Positions 1 to 9,405 of a stretch of DNA of 64,000 nt are shown here, piece by piece. The notes under the pieces were generated by a model that was not told the origin of the DNA, searched no databases, and saw only the letters and a list, made by a program, of their open reading frames with translations. Location of the stretch: contig JAAVCK010000010.1 of assembly GCA_014802325.1 (NCBI GenBank), forward strand, positions 1 to 64,000, given 5' to 3'. Position 1 is the stretch's first letter; each line of letters opens with the position of its first letter. The DNA is from Bacteroides sp. GTDB lineage: Bacteria > Bacteroidota > Bacteroidia > Bacteroidales > Muribaculaceae. A program made the translations under genes and the position numbers.

Positions 1-31
1 CGGTACGCTATGTTTGTTCCATGAAGATTGA

Positions 32-102
<71 letters not shown>

Positions 103-112
103 AAGAATTGGA

Positions 113-184
113 GCGGAAGACGAGGCTCAAACTCGCGACCCTCAGCTTGGAAGGCTGATGCTCTATCAACTGAGCTACTTCCGC
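113..184 (-). tRNA. tRNA-Gly (TCC)
   Basis: Acceptor GCGGAAG/CTTCCGC, anticodon loop CTTCCAA. Confidence 0.92.
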
Positions 185-205
185 ATTTCTGCGTAGAGTA
201 TTTTG

Positions 206-289
206 TGGGCGAAGATGGATTCGAACCACCGAAGGTAAAAACCAGCAGATTTACAGTCTGCCCCATTTGGCCACTCTGGTATTCGCCCA
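206..289 (-). tRNA. tRNA-Tyr (GTA)
   Basis: Class II tRNA with long variable arm; anticodon loop CTGTAAA. Confidence 0.92.
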
Positions 290-343
290 AAATTTCAATT
301 TCTTTCTTCACGGCTCTCAAGCCGGAATTTTCAGTTAAGTCGA

Positions 344-416
344 GCCTCTTGTCGGATTCGAACCAACGACCCCGAGATTACAAATCACGTGCTCTGGCCA
401 ACTGAGCTAAAGAGGC
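344..416 (-). tRNA. tRNA-Thr (TGT)
   Basis: Acceptor GCCTCTT/AAGAGGC, anticodon loop TTTGTAA. Confidence 0.9.
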
Positions 417-580
417 AATAAGTCGATGTACTCTACTGCTTGTTAGGAGCGTTAGTTCCTTAAAGCGATGCAAAGTTAGAGCATTTAATTTAATTGAGCA
501 AACATTTTAACGATTTTTTTGACTAAAAATCTCAACTTTTTATTCGCGTACTTGATAATCAGCACTTTAACTTTTGCGAA

Positions 581-1867
581 TTATTTATCATCATCCACCG
601 GCACACGCACGTGAATCAAGTCAAGGCGCGTAGCGGTGCGCTTTTTGATGGTAAACGAGATGCCGTCGATATCTATAGTGTCGTCCTGGGCAGGCAGCGA
701 ACCGGTCTTATAGAGTATATATCCGGCGAGGGTCTGATATTCGTCGTCCTCGGGAATATCTATACGGTAATCGTCGCGGAGGGTGCGCACTTCTATGCGG
801 CCCGAGAAGTCATACTCACCGGGAGCGGTCTCCACGGCAGTAAAGCTCGTCTTGTCGTGCTCATCCTGAATATCGCCGAAAATTTCCTCCACGAGGTCTT
901 CGAGCGTCACCATACCTGCCGTGCCTCCAAACTCGTCCACCACTATCGCCATAGATCGCTTCTCGGCCAGCAGTCGCTTCATCATGGTAGGGGCAAGAAG
1001 TGTCTCGGGCGCATAGAGCACTTCCTTGATACTCTCCTTCCAGTCATGAGAGGGGTCAAACAGTTCTGACACGTGGATATATCCGAGTATAGTGTCGATA
1101 TCGTCGCGATATATTATGATTTTACTGCGGCCGCTCTGCGTAAAGAGCTGCGATAGACTGGTACGGTCAGTATCGTCTATATCCACGGCCACGAGCTCAT
1201 TGCGGGGCACCATGCAGTCGCGCAGCGGTGTGCGCGAGAAGTCGAGTGCATTGTGAAATATCTTCACCTCGTTTTCCACCGGAGCCACCTTATCAGCCTC
1301 GACCTCGTCGATGGTCTTCTCAAGATAATTGTTGAGTTCGCTTATCGACAAGACACCCATATTCTGCCCCTCGGCTTTGACACCGGCCAGGTGCATCAGC
1401 ACTTTGGAAATCCATGCCGTGAACCACGACACCGGATAAAGTATGATATAGAATATATATACAGGCAGAGCAAACAGCTTGAGCGACGTATAGGGATTGA
1501 TACGAAACACCGACTTGGGTATAAATTCGCCCGTAAAGAGTATGACAAGCGTGGATATGAGCGACTGGAGCGTAAGCACCACGGCCTGATTGTGGCTGAT
1601 ATGAGCCTCAATCCATGGTTCGAGCAGCGCGGCGGCGCCCATACCGTAGATGACAAGCATGATATTGTTGCCCACAAGTATGGTGGAGATAAAGAAATCC
1701 TGCTTTGAATAGTATCGGCCGATGATGCCGTTGATAAGACCGCCGCGGCTCACGTCGAGCCCTATGCGGACGCGGTCAGAGGTAATGAACGCTATCTCCA
1801 TGCCCGAAAACAGGGCGGAGAACACGAGCGAAATCAGCGCTATGACGAGCCATGCGGTGAGGTCCAT
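581..1867 (-). CDS. CNNM/CBS-domain HlyC/CorC-type membrane protein (GldE-like)
   Basis: DUF21-type TM N-terminus (MDLTAWLVIALISLVFSALFSGMEIAF), CBS pair, CorC_HlyC C-terminus (VVDEFGGTAGMVTLEDLVEEIFGDIQDEHD); ATG chosen at 1867. Confidence 0.9.
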   Translation of the reverse strand: MDLTAWLVIALISLVFSALFSGMEIAFITSDRVRIGLDVSRGGLINGIIGRYYSKQDFFISTILVGNNIMLVIYGMGAAALLEPWIEAHISHNQAVVLTLQSLISTLVILFTGEFIPKSVFRINPYTSLKLFALPVYIFYIILYPVSWFTAWISKVLMHLAGVKAEGQNMGVLSISELNNYLEKTIDEVEADKVAPVENEVKIFHNALDFSRTPLRDCMVPRNELVAVDIDDTDRTSLSQLFTQSGRSKIIIYRDDIDTILGYIHVSELFDPSHDWKESIKEVLYAPETLLAPTMMKRLLAEKRSMAIVVDEFGGTAGMVTLEDLVEEIFGDIQDEHDKTSFTAVETAPGEYDFSGRIEVRTLRDDYRIDIPEDDEYQTLAGYILYKTGSLPAQDDTIDIDGISFTIKKRTATRLDLIHVRVPVDDDK

Positions 1868-1889
1868 ATGCGAAAAAAATGATGATGCG

Positions 1890-2474
1890 TTATTTGACGG
1901 TATCGCGGCGCTCGGGCGTGCGGTCGGCCGGAGCGGCAAACGATGCCGCGGGGAATATACCCGACACGTCGCGGATGGTATAGCGGGTTAATTGTTCGTC
2001 GGATGTGAATCCGTGGCCTTCGAGGGTCTTGTCGATCCGCTCGATGTGGATAAAAGAGTCGGAATACACCTTGTGCTGCTTCTGATCCCAGAAAAGCTGA
2101 TTGGTGAGAAACTTCTCGCCGGCGGTGTTACTGATTCTTACGTGACCGTCAAGACGCCATAGCTGACGCTCCTTGAAATACGTGGCCGAGTCGGCTCTCA
2201 CGGTAGCCTCCACATCCATGTGGTCGCCGAAGCGCTCAAGCAGCAGCGACTCCGGAAAGCGCCACACGGGCGTAGCGGTCTCGTCGTAGATATACCACAC
2301 CGGGGCAGTGATGCGGAAGCGGGTGATTCCGGAGTCGGAGATAAGGGTCTCGACATTGCGCGTGAGCATGGTGGGCGTATGCTCGACGTCGATGTCGGCC
2401 ATACCCACGGGTTTGTCGTCGCTGCATGCGGCAGCGGCTATGGCTACGAGAAATATCAGCGGCAACCGTCTCAT
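1890..2474 (-). CDS. lptC: LPS export ABC transporter periplasmic protein LptC-like
   Basis: Lipoprotein signal with AAAC; LptC-like repeats (TPVWRFPESLLLERFGDHMDVEATVRADSATYF..). Confidence 0.75.
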   Translation of the reverse strand: MRRLPLIFLVAIAAAACSDDKPVGMADIDVEHTPTMLTRNVETLISDSGITRFRITAPVWYIYDETATPVWRFPESLLLERFGDHMDVEATVRADSATYFKERQLWRLDGHVRISNTAGEKFLTNQLFWDQKQHKVYSDSFIHIERIDKTLEGHGFTSDEQLTRYTIRDVSGIFPAASFAAPADRTPERRDTVK

Positions 2475-2484
2475 CTGTCAGGTG

Positions 2485-3717
2485 TCAGCGGATCTTGCTC
2501 TGGAAGAACCAGAGCTGGTTGAATGTGATACCGAGAGTGATATTGTAGTAATTTTCCTTAAGCAGAGCCTGAGGGTAAGCCTGACGGTGTATGTATTCAA
2601 ATCCGAGGTTAATCACCGTCTTGGAGCTGATGGCGGGAAAACCGAAACCGCACGACACGCCGAAATCGCGCACATGGTTATCGTTGACCATTATATAGTC
2701 GCGGTTATAATATCCGCCCAGACGGTAGGCTGTGCGCTTGAAGAAACCGCCTCGGGGATCGGGAGTGTATGATGCTCCGAGCGCCAGACGATAGCGGTCG
2801 TCAAATTTGGTGGAGGTGAAGCTGTCAAATCCCTTGAACTTAGCGTCGGCCCAGTTCTGATAGGTGAAGTCAGCCTCGACGGTGACGGAGTTTTTATAGT
2901 TCCACGCGATGCCGGCGCCATAGGTCGACGGGAGAGAATAGTTGCCCTTGAGCGAGTGTTCGTCCTGACGGGTAGTCTCCGTGTCGGCCGACGTATCGTA
3001 TTTCTGCACGAAAGTGTTGCCGAGCAGAGTCTTCTCGGGTGCGTATGTAAATCCGAGTGTGAGCGAATTATTGCGGTTGAACGGTATAGTATACTGTATA
3101 CCGGCGTCAAAATGGAAGTCCTGCACCTCCATCACCTGCTCGAAGAGCGATGTGCTGCCCTGAGTGGTGGTGGCGTATACATCATTGTAGACATTACCGA
3201 AGAGATACGAGAAGTTGAAACCGATGCGGAAGTTTTTGAACGGCGTGGCTCCAACTCCCAGATACAGCTGATTAAATCCGCCGTTGCCCTGATGTGATGA
3301 AGCGCCGTTGGAAATCTCGTTGCCGAACGAATATCCTACCGACGAGAACGGCACCATACCTATCGACATGCCCAGCCAGCGGGTGACGGGAAAAGCCATA
3401 GTGATATAATCGAGTCCGCCGCCGTAGTCGCTGCGTGAGCCATCGGCATCGTTCTGATTGATAATCGTGAAATCCAGACCCATATCGAAGAGAAATGTGA
3501 GCGAGTCAGTAGCGTCATAAGATGCTGGGTTCATCACATTGACCTGGCGGCCGGTGTGCATGGCGTAGCCCACCCCGCCCATCTGGCGCTGAGCCAGCGT
3601 GGAGTTGTCGCGCAACTGTCCGTAACCGAACATCGAGTAAGGGCTATTGATCTGAGCCGACACCGGCAGGATTACCGCGAGGAGGGCGGCGAATAAAGCA
3701 AGCTTAAATATTTTCAT
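2485..3717 (-). CDS. Outer-membrane beta-barrel protein (FadL-like), function unknown
   Basis: Signal peptide, INSPYSMFGYGQL N-terminus, C-terminal barrel strands. Confidence 0.75.
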   Translation of the reverse strand: MKIFKLALFAALLAVILPVSAQINSPYSMFGYGQLRDNSTLAQRQMGGVGYAMHTGRQVNVMNPASYDATDSLTFLFDMGLDFTIINQNDADGSRSDYGGGLDYITMAFPVTRWLGMSIGMVPFSSVGYSFGNEISNGASSHQGNGGFNQLYLGVGATPFKNFRIGFNFSYLFGNVYNDVYATTTQGSTSLFEQVMEVQDFHFDAGIQYTIPFNRNNSLTLGFTYAPEKTLLGNTFVQKYDTSADTETTRQDEHSLKGNYSLPSTYGAGIAWNYKNSVTVEADFTYQNWADAKFKGFDSFTSTKFDDRYRLALGASYTPDPRGGFFKRTAYRLGGYYNRDYIMVNDNHVRDFGVSCGFGFPAISSKTVINLGFEYIHRQAYPQALLKENYYNITLGITFNQLWFFQSKIR

Positions 3718-4477
3718 TATATCGTAGTATTCTATATAGACCGTTATCTACCAAGTGAGGCTCGGCCACTACATGGCAGTGACTGAGATATGGGGCGAGG
3801 AGGTGTCCGCGTCCGCCCGTGAGCACCACTGCCGCATCACTTCCGGCGGCCACATGGCTGCGGAAGTAGTCCACGGCTCCGGCCATCGACAGCAGACATC
3901 CTGTAAGTATGGCCGAGGGGGTATCGGTGCCGTAAATGGCGGGGGGTGTGACCGGCTCGGAGGGGGCGGTGACGAGCGGCAGGCGCGCCGTGAAGCGGTG
4001 GAGCGACTGAAGCTGCATGTCGAGTCCGGGGGCTATATTACCGCCGCGAAATGTGCCTCGGGAGTCGAGATAGTCGATGGTGATGGCCGTCCCGGCATCC
4101 ACTACCACCGCGTCGCGGTGGGGCAAGAGGTCTGCCGCCCCCACTGCGGCAGCTATACGATCCACTCCGAGGGTGGAGGGTGAAGCGTAGTCCACAGCGA
4201 TAGGCACAGGAGTGAAAGGAGTCATCTCTATCACCAGGTCGGCCAGCGGGCGCAGCGAGTCAGCCAGCGCGGTGTCATATCCGGCCACCGAAGCCATGAT
4301 GATGCCGGCCATACGGCGCCCTCCGGTAAAAGCGGACACCACTTCAGGCGTAACCGCAGGTGCGGTCTGAGTGGCTACGACCCGGCTATCGCCGTTGCGC
4401 AGCGACATTTTTGCTACCGAATTGCCGTGGTCGATGGTGAGATATAACTTTTTCACAACTTTATAATCAAGCGGCAA
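3704..4477 (-). CDS. coaX: Type III pantothenate kinase
   Basis: LTIDHGNSVAKMSL, GVDRIAAAVGA, DAGTAITIDYLD, GGNIAPGLDMQLQSLHRFTARLP motifs. Confidence 0.88.
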   Translation of the reverse strand: MPLDYKVVKKLYLTIDHGNSVAKMSLRNGDSRVVATQTAPAVTPEVVSAFTGGRRMAGIIMASVAGYDTALADSLRPLADLVIEMTPFTPVPIAVDYASPSTLGVDRIAAAVGAADLLPHRDAVVVDAGTAITIDYLDSRGTFRGGNIAPGLDMQLQSLHRFTARLPLVTAPSEPVTPPAIYGTDTPSAILTGCLLSMAGAVDYFRSHVAAGSDAAVVLTGGRGHLLAPYLSHCHVVAEPHLVDNGLYRILRYNENI

Positions 4478-4526
4478 AGTTACGAATTTGCAGCCGAGTA
4501 TGCGAACGGGCGAAAAGTTTTAACAT

Positions 4527-4934
4527 TTATTTCGACTCGCGGGAGCGCATTCGCGGTATCATCACCGATGTATATATCTGAAGTGCTCCTCCGGCAAGGG
4601 TAAACGCAAGCCAGTCAGTAGAGCTGCCTCCGCTGATGAACAGAAACACGGCGGCTGCGACGAAAAAGAGTCCGCAAAACACATCGAGGCGATACAGACG
4701 CTTCAGTCTGAGCGAGGCTCCCTCGGGCACCGGAGTGAACACTTTACCTACAAGCACCAGCGCGGCACCCACGGCATATACTATGCGCGACACCGACACG
4801 GCCGCATGCAGCAGCGGCATGGCAGCCGCCACCATTACAATAATAAGCCCGGCAGTGGCTACGGCCGGGGCAAGGGTGGATTTATTCAAAAATGTAGACA
4901 TCTTCGTTGGGGTGTTGCATATGATGCTGCTCAC
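4527..4934 (-). CDS. Small multi-TM membrane protein, unknown function
   Basis: ORF of 135 aa with ~4 hydrophobic segments; overlaps end of the FtsB-like gene. Confidence 0.6.
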   Translation of the reverse strand: MSSIICNTPTKMSTFLNKSTLAPAVATAGLIIVMVAAAMPLLHAAVSVSRIVYAVGAALVLVGKVFTPVPEGASLRLKRLYRLDVFCGLFFVAAAVFLFISGGSSTDWLAFTLAGGALQIYTSVMIPRMRSRESK

Positions 4935-5172
4935 GCACTATCCGTTCCATAGTCTCGCGGTCAGTGTCGAGCGACGCATTGAGTCGGCGGTAATAATTGA
5001 GTGTATCGAGTTCGTGGCGTATCTCGGTAGTGAGGCGATCTATCTCCTTTTCAGCCTCGTAGGTTTCCACCACCGAGTTATCGTTGAAAAACATCACGAA
5101 GGCGGCCACGGCTATCGCTCCCAGTAATGTAAACGATATGTAGCGGTGGCACCAGGCCATAAATCTTTCCAT
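4882..5172 (-). CDS. Septum formation initiator family protein (FtsB/DivIC-like)
   Basis: Short TM plus coiled coil and REQHHMQHPNEDVYIFE C-terminus; ATG at 5172. Confidence 0.8.
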   Translation of the reverse strand: MERFMAWCHRYISFTLLGAIAVAAFVMFFNDNSVVETYEAEKEIDRLTTEIRHELDTLNYYRRLNASLDTDRETMERIVREQHHMQHPNEDVYIFE

Positions 5173-5207
5173 AGCAGCGTGAGATGTGAGTGGATGTAAT
5201 AACAGGG

Positions 5208-6362
5208 TTAACGTGCAAGAGCGTCGGCTATACGGCCGCAAGCCTTACCATCGCCATAAGGATTGACAGCCTGAGCCATAGAGGTGTAAAGGGCATTGTC
5301 GTCAAGCAGGGCCTGAAGATTTTCCACTATGGCCTCGCGTGATGTACCTACAAGCTTCACCGTCCCTGCTTCGAGAGCCTCCGGACGCTCGGTCGTATCG
5401 CGCATCACGAGCACCGGCTTGCCAAGGCCGGGAGCTTCTTCCTGTATACCGCCGCTGTCGGTGAGTATTACGGAAGCCTTTTCCATCAGATAGACGAATT
5501 TCAGATATTCGAGCGGCTCGATGAAGAATATATTGGGATACGCTTTGAGATCGCTGCCAAACACTTCGGCTATCGGGCGGCGCACGTTGGGATTAAGGTG
5601 CATCGGATACACGAAGTCAACTTCGGGATTAGCCTCGGCCAACTGACGGATAGCGGTGCAGATATTGATAAATCCTTCGCCGAAGTTCTCACGGCGGTGA
5701 CCGGTGATGAGCACCAGACGGCGACCCGACGCGAGGCGGTCAGTATCATAGCCGTCGGCCACTATCTGCTCGTGGAGTGTGGCGCGGAGCTGCGGATCGG
5801 CCTTTATCTTGTCGACCACCATGTAGAGAGCGTCGATTACGGTGTTGCCTGTCACGGTGATAGACTCGGGCGCTACACGCTCCGACAGTAGATTTGATTC
5901 CGATAGCGGTGTAGGCGCGAAGTTATATGTGGCGATGCGCGAAGTGAGCTGACGATTGATTTCTTCAGGCCAGGGAGAGTATATATTATATGTACGGAGT
6001 CCGGCCTCCACATGTCCTACAGGTATCTGACGGTAAAATGCCGCCAGAGCGGCAGCCGTAGAGGTAGTGGTGTCGCCGTGTACGAGCACCACGTCGGGCT
6101 TCTCGGCATCGAGTACGTCGCGCATGCCGGTGAGCACTCGGGCGGTCACGTCATAAAGATCCTGACCGGGCTTCATGATATTGAGGTCGTGGTGGGGAGT
6201 GATATCAAATATCTCAAGCACCTGGTCGAGCATCTCGCGGTGCTGACCGGTCACGGTGACTATAGTCTCAAACTCGGTATCGCGGCTTTGCAGATGCTTC
6301 ACCAGAGGCGCCATCTTTATAGCCTCGGGGCGCGTACCGAACACGAGCATGATTTTTTTCAT
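5208..6362 (-). CDS. wecB: UDP-N-acetylglucosamine 2-epimerase (non-hydrolysing)
   Basis: FGTRPEAIKMAPL, VTGQHREMLDQVL, HVEAGLRT, TDSGGIQEEAPGLGKPVLVMRDTTERPE motifs. Confidence 0.95.
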   Translation of the reverse strand: MKKIMLVFGTRPEAIKMAPLVKHLQSRDTEFETIVTVTGQHREMLDQVLEIFDITPHHDLNIMKPGQDLYDVTARVLTGMRDVLDAEKPDVVLVHGDTTTSTAAALAAFYRQIPVGHVEAGLRTYNIYSPWPEEINRQLTSRIATYNFAPTPLSESNLLSERVAPESITVTGNTVIDALYMVVDKIKADPQLRATLHEQIVADGYDTDRLASGRRLVLITGHRRENFGEGFINICTAIRQLAEANPEVDFVYPMHLNPNVRRPIAEVFGSDLKAYPNIFFIEPLEYLKFVYLMEKASVILTDSGGIQEEAPGLGKPVLVMRDTTERPEALEAGTVKLVGTSREAIVENLQALLDDNALYTSMAQAVNPYGDGKACGRIADALAR

Positions 6363-6402
6363 TCTGTAGGATGTATGATGCTTGGTATGAGAGGATAATG
6401 AG

Positions 6403-7119
6403 TTAGAGCTGCCCTGTGTAGAGCTTAAACGCATAGAGCAGATACGACTTCAGGCGCGGCAGACGCATGGGCGTGGCATAAAACCGGTAGAGAAATTCCA
6501 GATTGTGATTTCGCCACCACCGGGGAGCACGCTGTTGCCGGCCGGTGAATACATCGAAGCTGCCTCCGAGTCCCTGATAGATAGCGGCCGGATGTCGGCG
6601 CTTCATGTCGGCCATCAGTATCTCCTGACGTGGTGAACCCATGGCCACAAAAACCACATCGGGAGCCGTAGCGGCCACGTCGTCGATCAGAGCCGTGCGC
6701 TCGGCATCGTCGGCGATAAATCCGTCGCGATAGCCTTTTACACTTATGTCGGGATACATGTCGCGCAGTTTTTCCACCACCTGGTCCACCACTCCGGGCT
6801 TTCCACCCACGAAATAGAACGACTTGCTGTCGTGGAATCGGTCGATAATCTTGAGCCACAGCTCGCAGCCGGGTATTCTGACTGCCTCGGCGTGGCCCTT
6901 GAGGTGCAGACCCTTGACAGCTCCGGCGCCGTCGCAATAGCCTATGTTGTCGTTGATAATCTCCACCAACTGCGGACCGGCATTGACCACCTTCTCGGCA
7001 TTTACAGCCACGAGTATGGCAGGATGGGCATCCACGTAGTCAATCAGCGCCTCGGGCGAGGTGAAGTTGAACACGTTGATACCTTTCAGTGCTACTGATG
7101 TGAGTGACGGTTCGGGCAT
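6403..7119 (-). CDS. WecG/TagA/CpsF family glycosyltransferase
   Basis: YCDGAGAV, FYFVGGKPGVVDQVVEKL, VFVAMGSPRQEILMADM, GSFDVFTGRQQRAPRWWRNHNLEFLYRFYATPMR. Confidence 0.92.
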   Translation of the reverse strand: MPEPSLTSVALKGINVFNFTSPEALIDYVDAHPAILVAVNAEKVVNAGPQLVEIINDNIGYCDGAGAVKGLHLKGHAEAVRIPGCELWLKIIDRFHDSKSFYFVGGKPGVVDQVVEKLRDMYPDISVKGYRDGFIADDAERTALIDDVAATAPDVVFVAMGSPRQEILMADMKRRHPAAIYQGLGGSFDVFTGRQQRAPRWWRNHNLEFLYRFYATPMRLPRLKSYLLYAFKLYTGQL

Positions 7120-7188
7120 GCGGAAATATAGTTACTCTACAAGGAGTAACGTCGGCTCGCCCGAAATATTGTAAAAAGGCGTTTATAT

Positions 7189-8406
7189 TTATGCTTTACC
7201 GTCGAAAAGGCCGCAGAAATCGAGTATCACCTTGCCGCTGCCGGCTGCGGACAGAGACTTGAACGGAGTGTGGCCGGTAAGAAACGCCACAATGTCGGCG
7301 CTCTCGAATGCCGAGGTCGCCTCGGCCAGTTCAAATTCGGGATGAGTGGGTATATTGGGTTCCACCACCAGAAATTCGGCGTCGGCTGCTGCACGGTTGA
7401 TCACATCGGCGGCTATCTCGGCCGCGGGCGACTCGCGCAGGTCGTCGATATCAGGCTTAAATGCCAGTCCCATCAGCGCCACGCGGGGATTGCGGCCGTG
7501 GTCGACACGGAAACGAAGTATGGCATTGACTATCTTCTCGGCGCTCCACTCGGCCTTGTAGTTGTTGATCGAACGGGCGTCGGCTATCAGGCGCGACTCT
7601 TCGGGATAAGCAGCCGTGATGAAGTAGGGATCGACTGCTATGCAGTGGCCACCCACTCCGCATCCGGGGCGGAGTATATTGACACGCGGATGCTTATTGG
7701 CCAGTGCTATAAGCTCCCACACATTTATACCGGCTCGGTCGCAGATAAGCGACAGCTCGTTGGCAAATGCGATCTGCACGTCGCGCGACGAGTTTTCAGT
7801 GAGTTTGCACATCTCGGCCGTGCGGGCGTTGGTGGCATGAAGGTCGCCCTTCACGAAGTGGCGGTAGAATTCTTTGGCCGCTTCGGTTGATTCGGCATCG
7901 ATACCGCCTATCACGCGGTCGTTATGCACAAGTTCATATATCACATTGCCGGGCAGCACGCGCTCGGGGCAGTAGGCTATCGAAATTTTACCTTTGAGCT
8001 CGGGGCGGAGCGAGAATATCAGCTCGGCCATCTGCTCGGTGGTGCCTACGGGCGAAGTGGACTCTATGACGAATAGATTGCCTTCGCGCAGGAAAGGTAT
8101 GACGCTGCGTGTGGCCGCTTCCACATACGAGATGTCGGGGAGATGGTCACCCTTGAACGGCGTGGGAACCACGATAAAAAATGCGTCGGCCTGAGCCGGA
8201 GTGGTATCCGCGCGGAAAGTGCCGGCTGCAAGCACCTCGCGCAGGAGGTCTTCCATACCGGGCTCTATGATGTGGAGATGACCCGCATTGGTCTGCTCGA
8301 CGACGGCAGGATTAATGTCAACGCCGAGAACGTTTACACCGTGGCGGGCGGCTATGATGGCGGTGGGCAGTCCGATATAGCCCAGTCCTATAAAGCAAGC
8401 GTTCAT
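7189..8406 (-). CDS. wecC: UDP-N-acetyl-D-mannosamine dehydrogenase
   Basis: GLGYIGLPTAIIAARHG, CPERVLPGN, TENSSRDVQIAFANELS, CGVGGHCIAVDPYF motifs. Confidence 0.92.
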   Translation of the reverse strand: MNACFIGLGYIGLPTAIIAARHGVNVLGVDINPAVVEQTNAGHLHIIEPGMEDLLREVLAAGTFRADTTPAQADAFFIVVPTPFKGDHLPDISYVEAATRSVIPFLREGNLFVIESTSPVGTTEQMAELIFSLRPELKGKISIAYCPERVLPGNVIYELVHNDRVIGGIDAESTEAAKEFYRHFVKGDLHATNARTAEMCKLTENSSRDVQIAFANELSLICDRAGINVWELIALANKHPRVNILRPGCGVGGHCIAVDPYFITAAYPEESRLIADARSINNYKAEWSAEKIVNAILRFRVDHGRNPRVALMGLAFKPDIDDLRESPAAEIAADVINRAAADAEFLVVEPNIPTHPEFELAEATSAFESADIVAFLTGHTPFKSLSAAGSGKVILDFCGLFDGKA

Positions 8407-8483
8407 TTTTTCAGATTAAGTTGCGCAAAGTTACGAAATAAATACCAAACTTTTATCCATCTGCGCCAATTTCTTGGATTTAT

Positions 8484-8521
8484 TTAAAAAATCGAGTCCG
8501 TCCCGGCAAGGACAGACTCGA
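8484..8521 (-). terminator. Rho-independent terminator of the lipoprotein gene
   Basis: CGAGTCtGTCCttgccgGGACgGACTCG followed by TTTTTT on minus strand. Confidence 0.75.
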
Positions 8522-8560
8522 CTTCATAATAAAATTTCGTGTAGCCGTGGCAGACTCGCT

Positions 8561-9130
8561 TTATTCTACGGGCAGAGTGTAGCTGAGAGTCTCGATGTAG
8601 TAGCCGAGTTTCACGATACTGTCGGCAGGGTCAGCAGCCATCTGCTCGTCAAGACGAGCCTTAATCTGGCCCACGGTGCCGTATGCTTTAGCTTCGGTGC
8701 CGCAGTGACCTTCCTCACCCTCCTGAGCGGCCTTGATCTTCTCGATAGCCGCATTGATTTCCGAAGCGGTGGCCGAATTGACGCGCACGATACCCGACAC
8801 GGTGATGTTGTGGCCGGGACATTCGGCATCGAAAGCTCCACCTATGGAGTCGGTGGCAAGACAGAGCACGAGGGGAGTCTGAACGGTGGTATCGGCGTCG
8901 GCAAGGAATGCCTTTGTGCCGCCGTGAGCGCAAAGATGACTGCACAAGCCATCGACCAACACGGTGTCACCGTCGTTAAATTCGGTTGCATTAAATGCGG
9001 CCACGCTATAGGCTTCGGGAGCGGCTACTGTCTCTGATTCTTCTTTCTGAGCTTTTGAGCCGCAGCTACCAAGCATTACACTTGCACCGAAGGCAAGTGC
9101 GAGAGCGATTATGCAATGTGTAAAACGCAT
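8561..9130 (-). CDS. Putative lipoprotein with Cys/His motif, unknown function
   Basis: Lipobox MLGSCGS; LCSHLCAHGGTKAF motif. Confidence 0.75.
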   Translation of the reverse strand: MRFTHCIIALALAFGASVMLGSCGSKAQKEESETVAAPEAYSVAAFNATEFNDGDTVLVDGLCSHLCAHGGTKAFLADADTTVQTPLVLCLATDSIGGAFDAECPGHNITVSGIVRVNSATASEINAAIEKIKAAQEGEEGHCGTEAKAYGTVGQIKARLDEQMAADPADSIVKLGYYIETLSYTLPVE

Positions 9131-9312
9131 GATGAAAAGATGTTTATGAAAATATTAGGTAATTGATACAAGGTTGTCGCGCCGATGCAAAAATTCATCG
9201 TAAACGGCTGCAAAGTTAGTGATTTAATCCGTAATTTACAACCAAATTCGATTTTATCGTCACCACGCGGGCGCAGGTGTAAATTTTTAATTGACAATAC
9301 GGGAATATTTTG

Positions 9313-9320
9313 TAACTTTG
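9313..9320 (+). promoter_or_regulatory. Bacteroidetes -7 promoter motif (TAACTTTG) upstream of pta
   Basis: Match to TAnnTTTG; followed by a GC-rich leader hairpin. Confidence 0.6.
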
Positions 9321-9405
9321 TGGCACGGGGGCGTCGCGCTGCGCGACGCTCTCCCCTGTACCATCGGATCAATCAATTCTTTTAACATACTAAATAACCT
9401 TAACT

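Noticed and set aside
5208-8406. wecB/wecG/wecC triad as a novel polysaccharide system
   Set aside because: Known UDP-ManNAc(A) and WecG-type glycosyltransferase families commonly clustered; no unusual feature seen.
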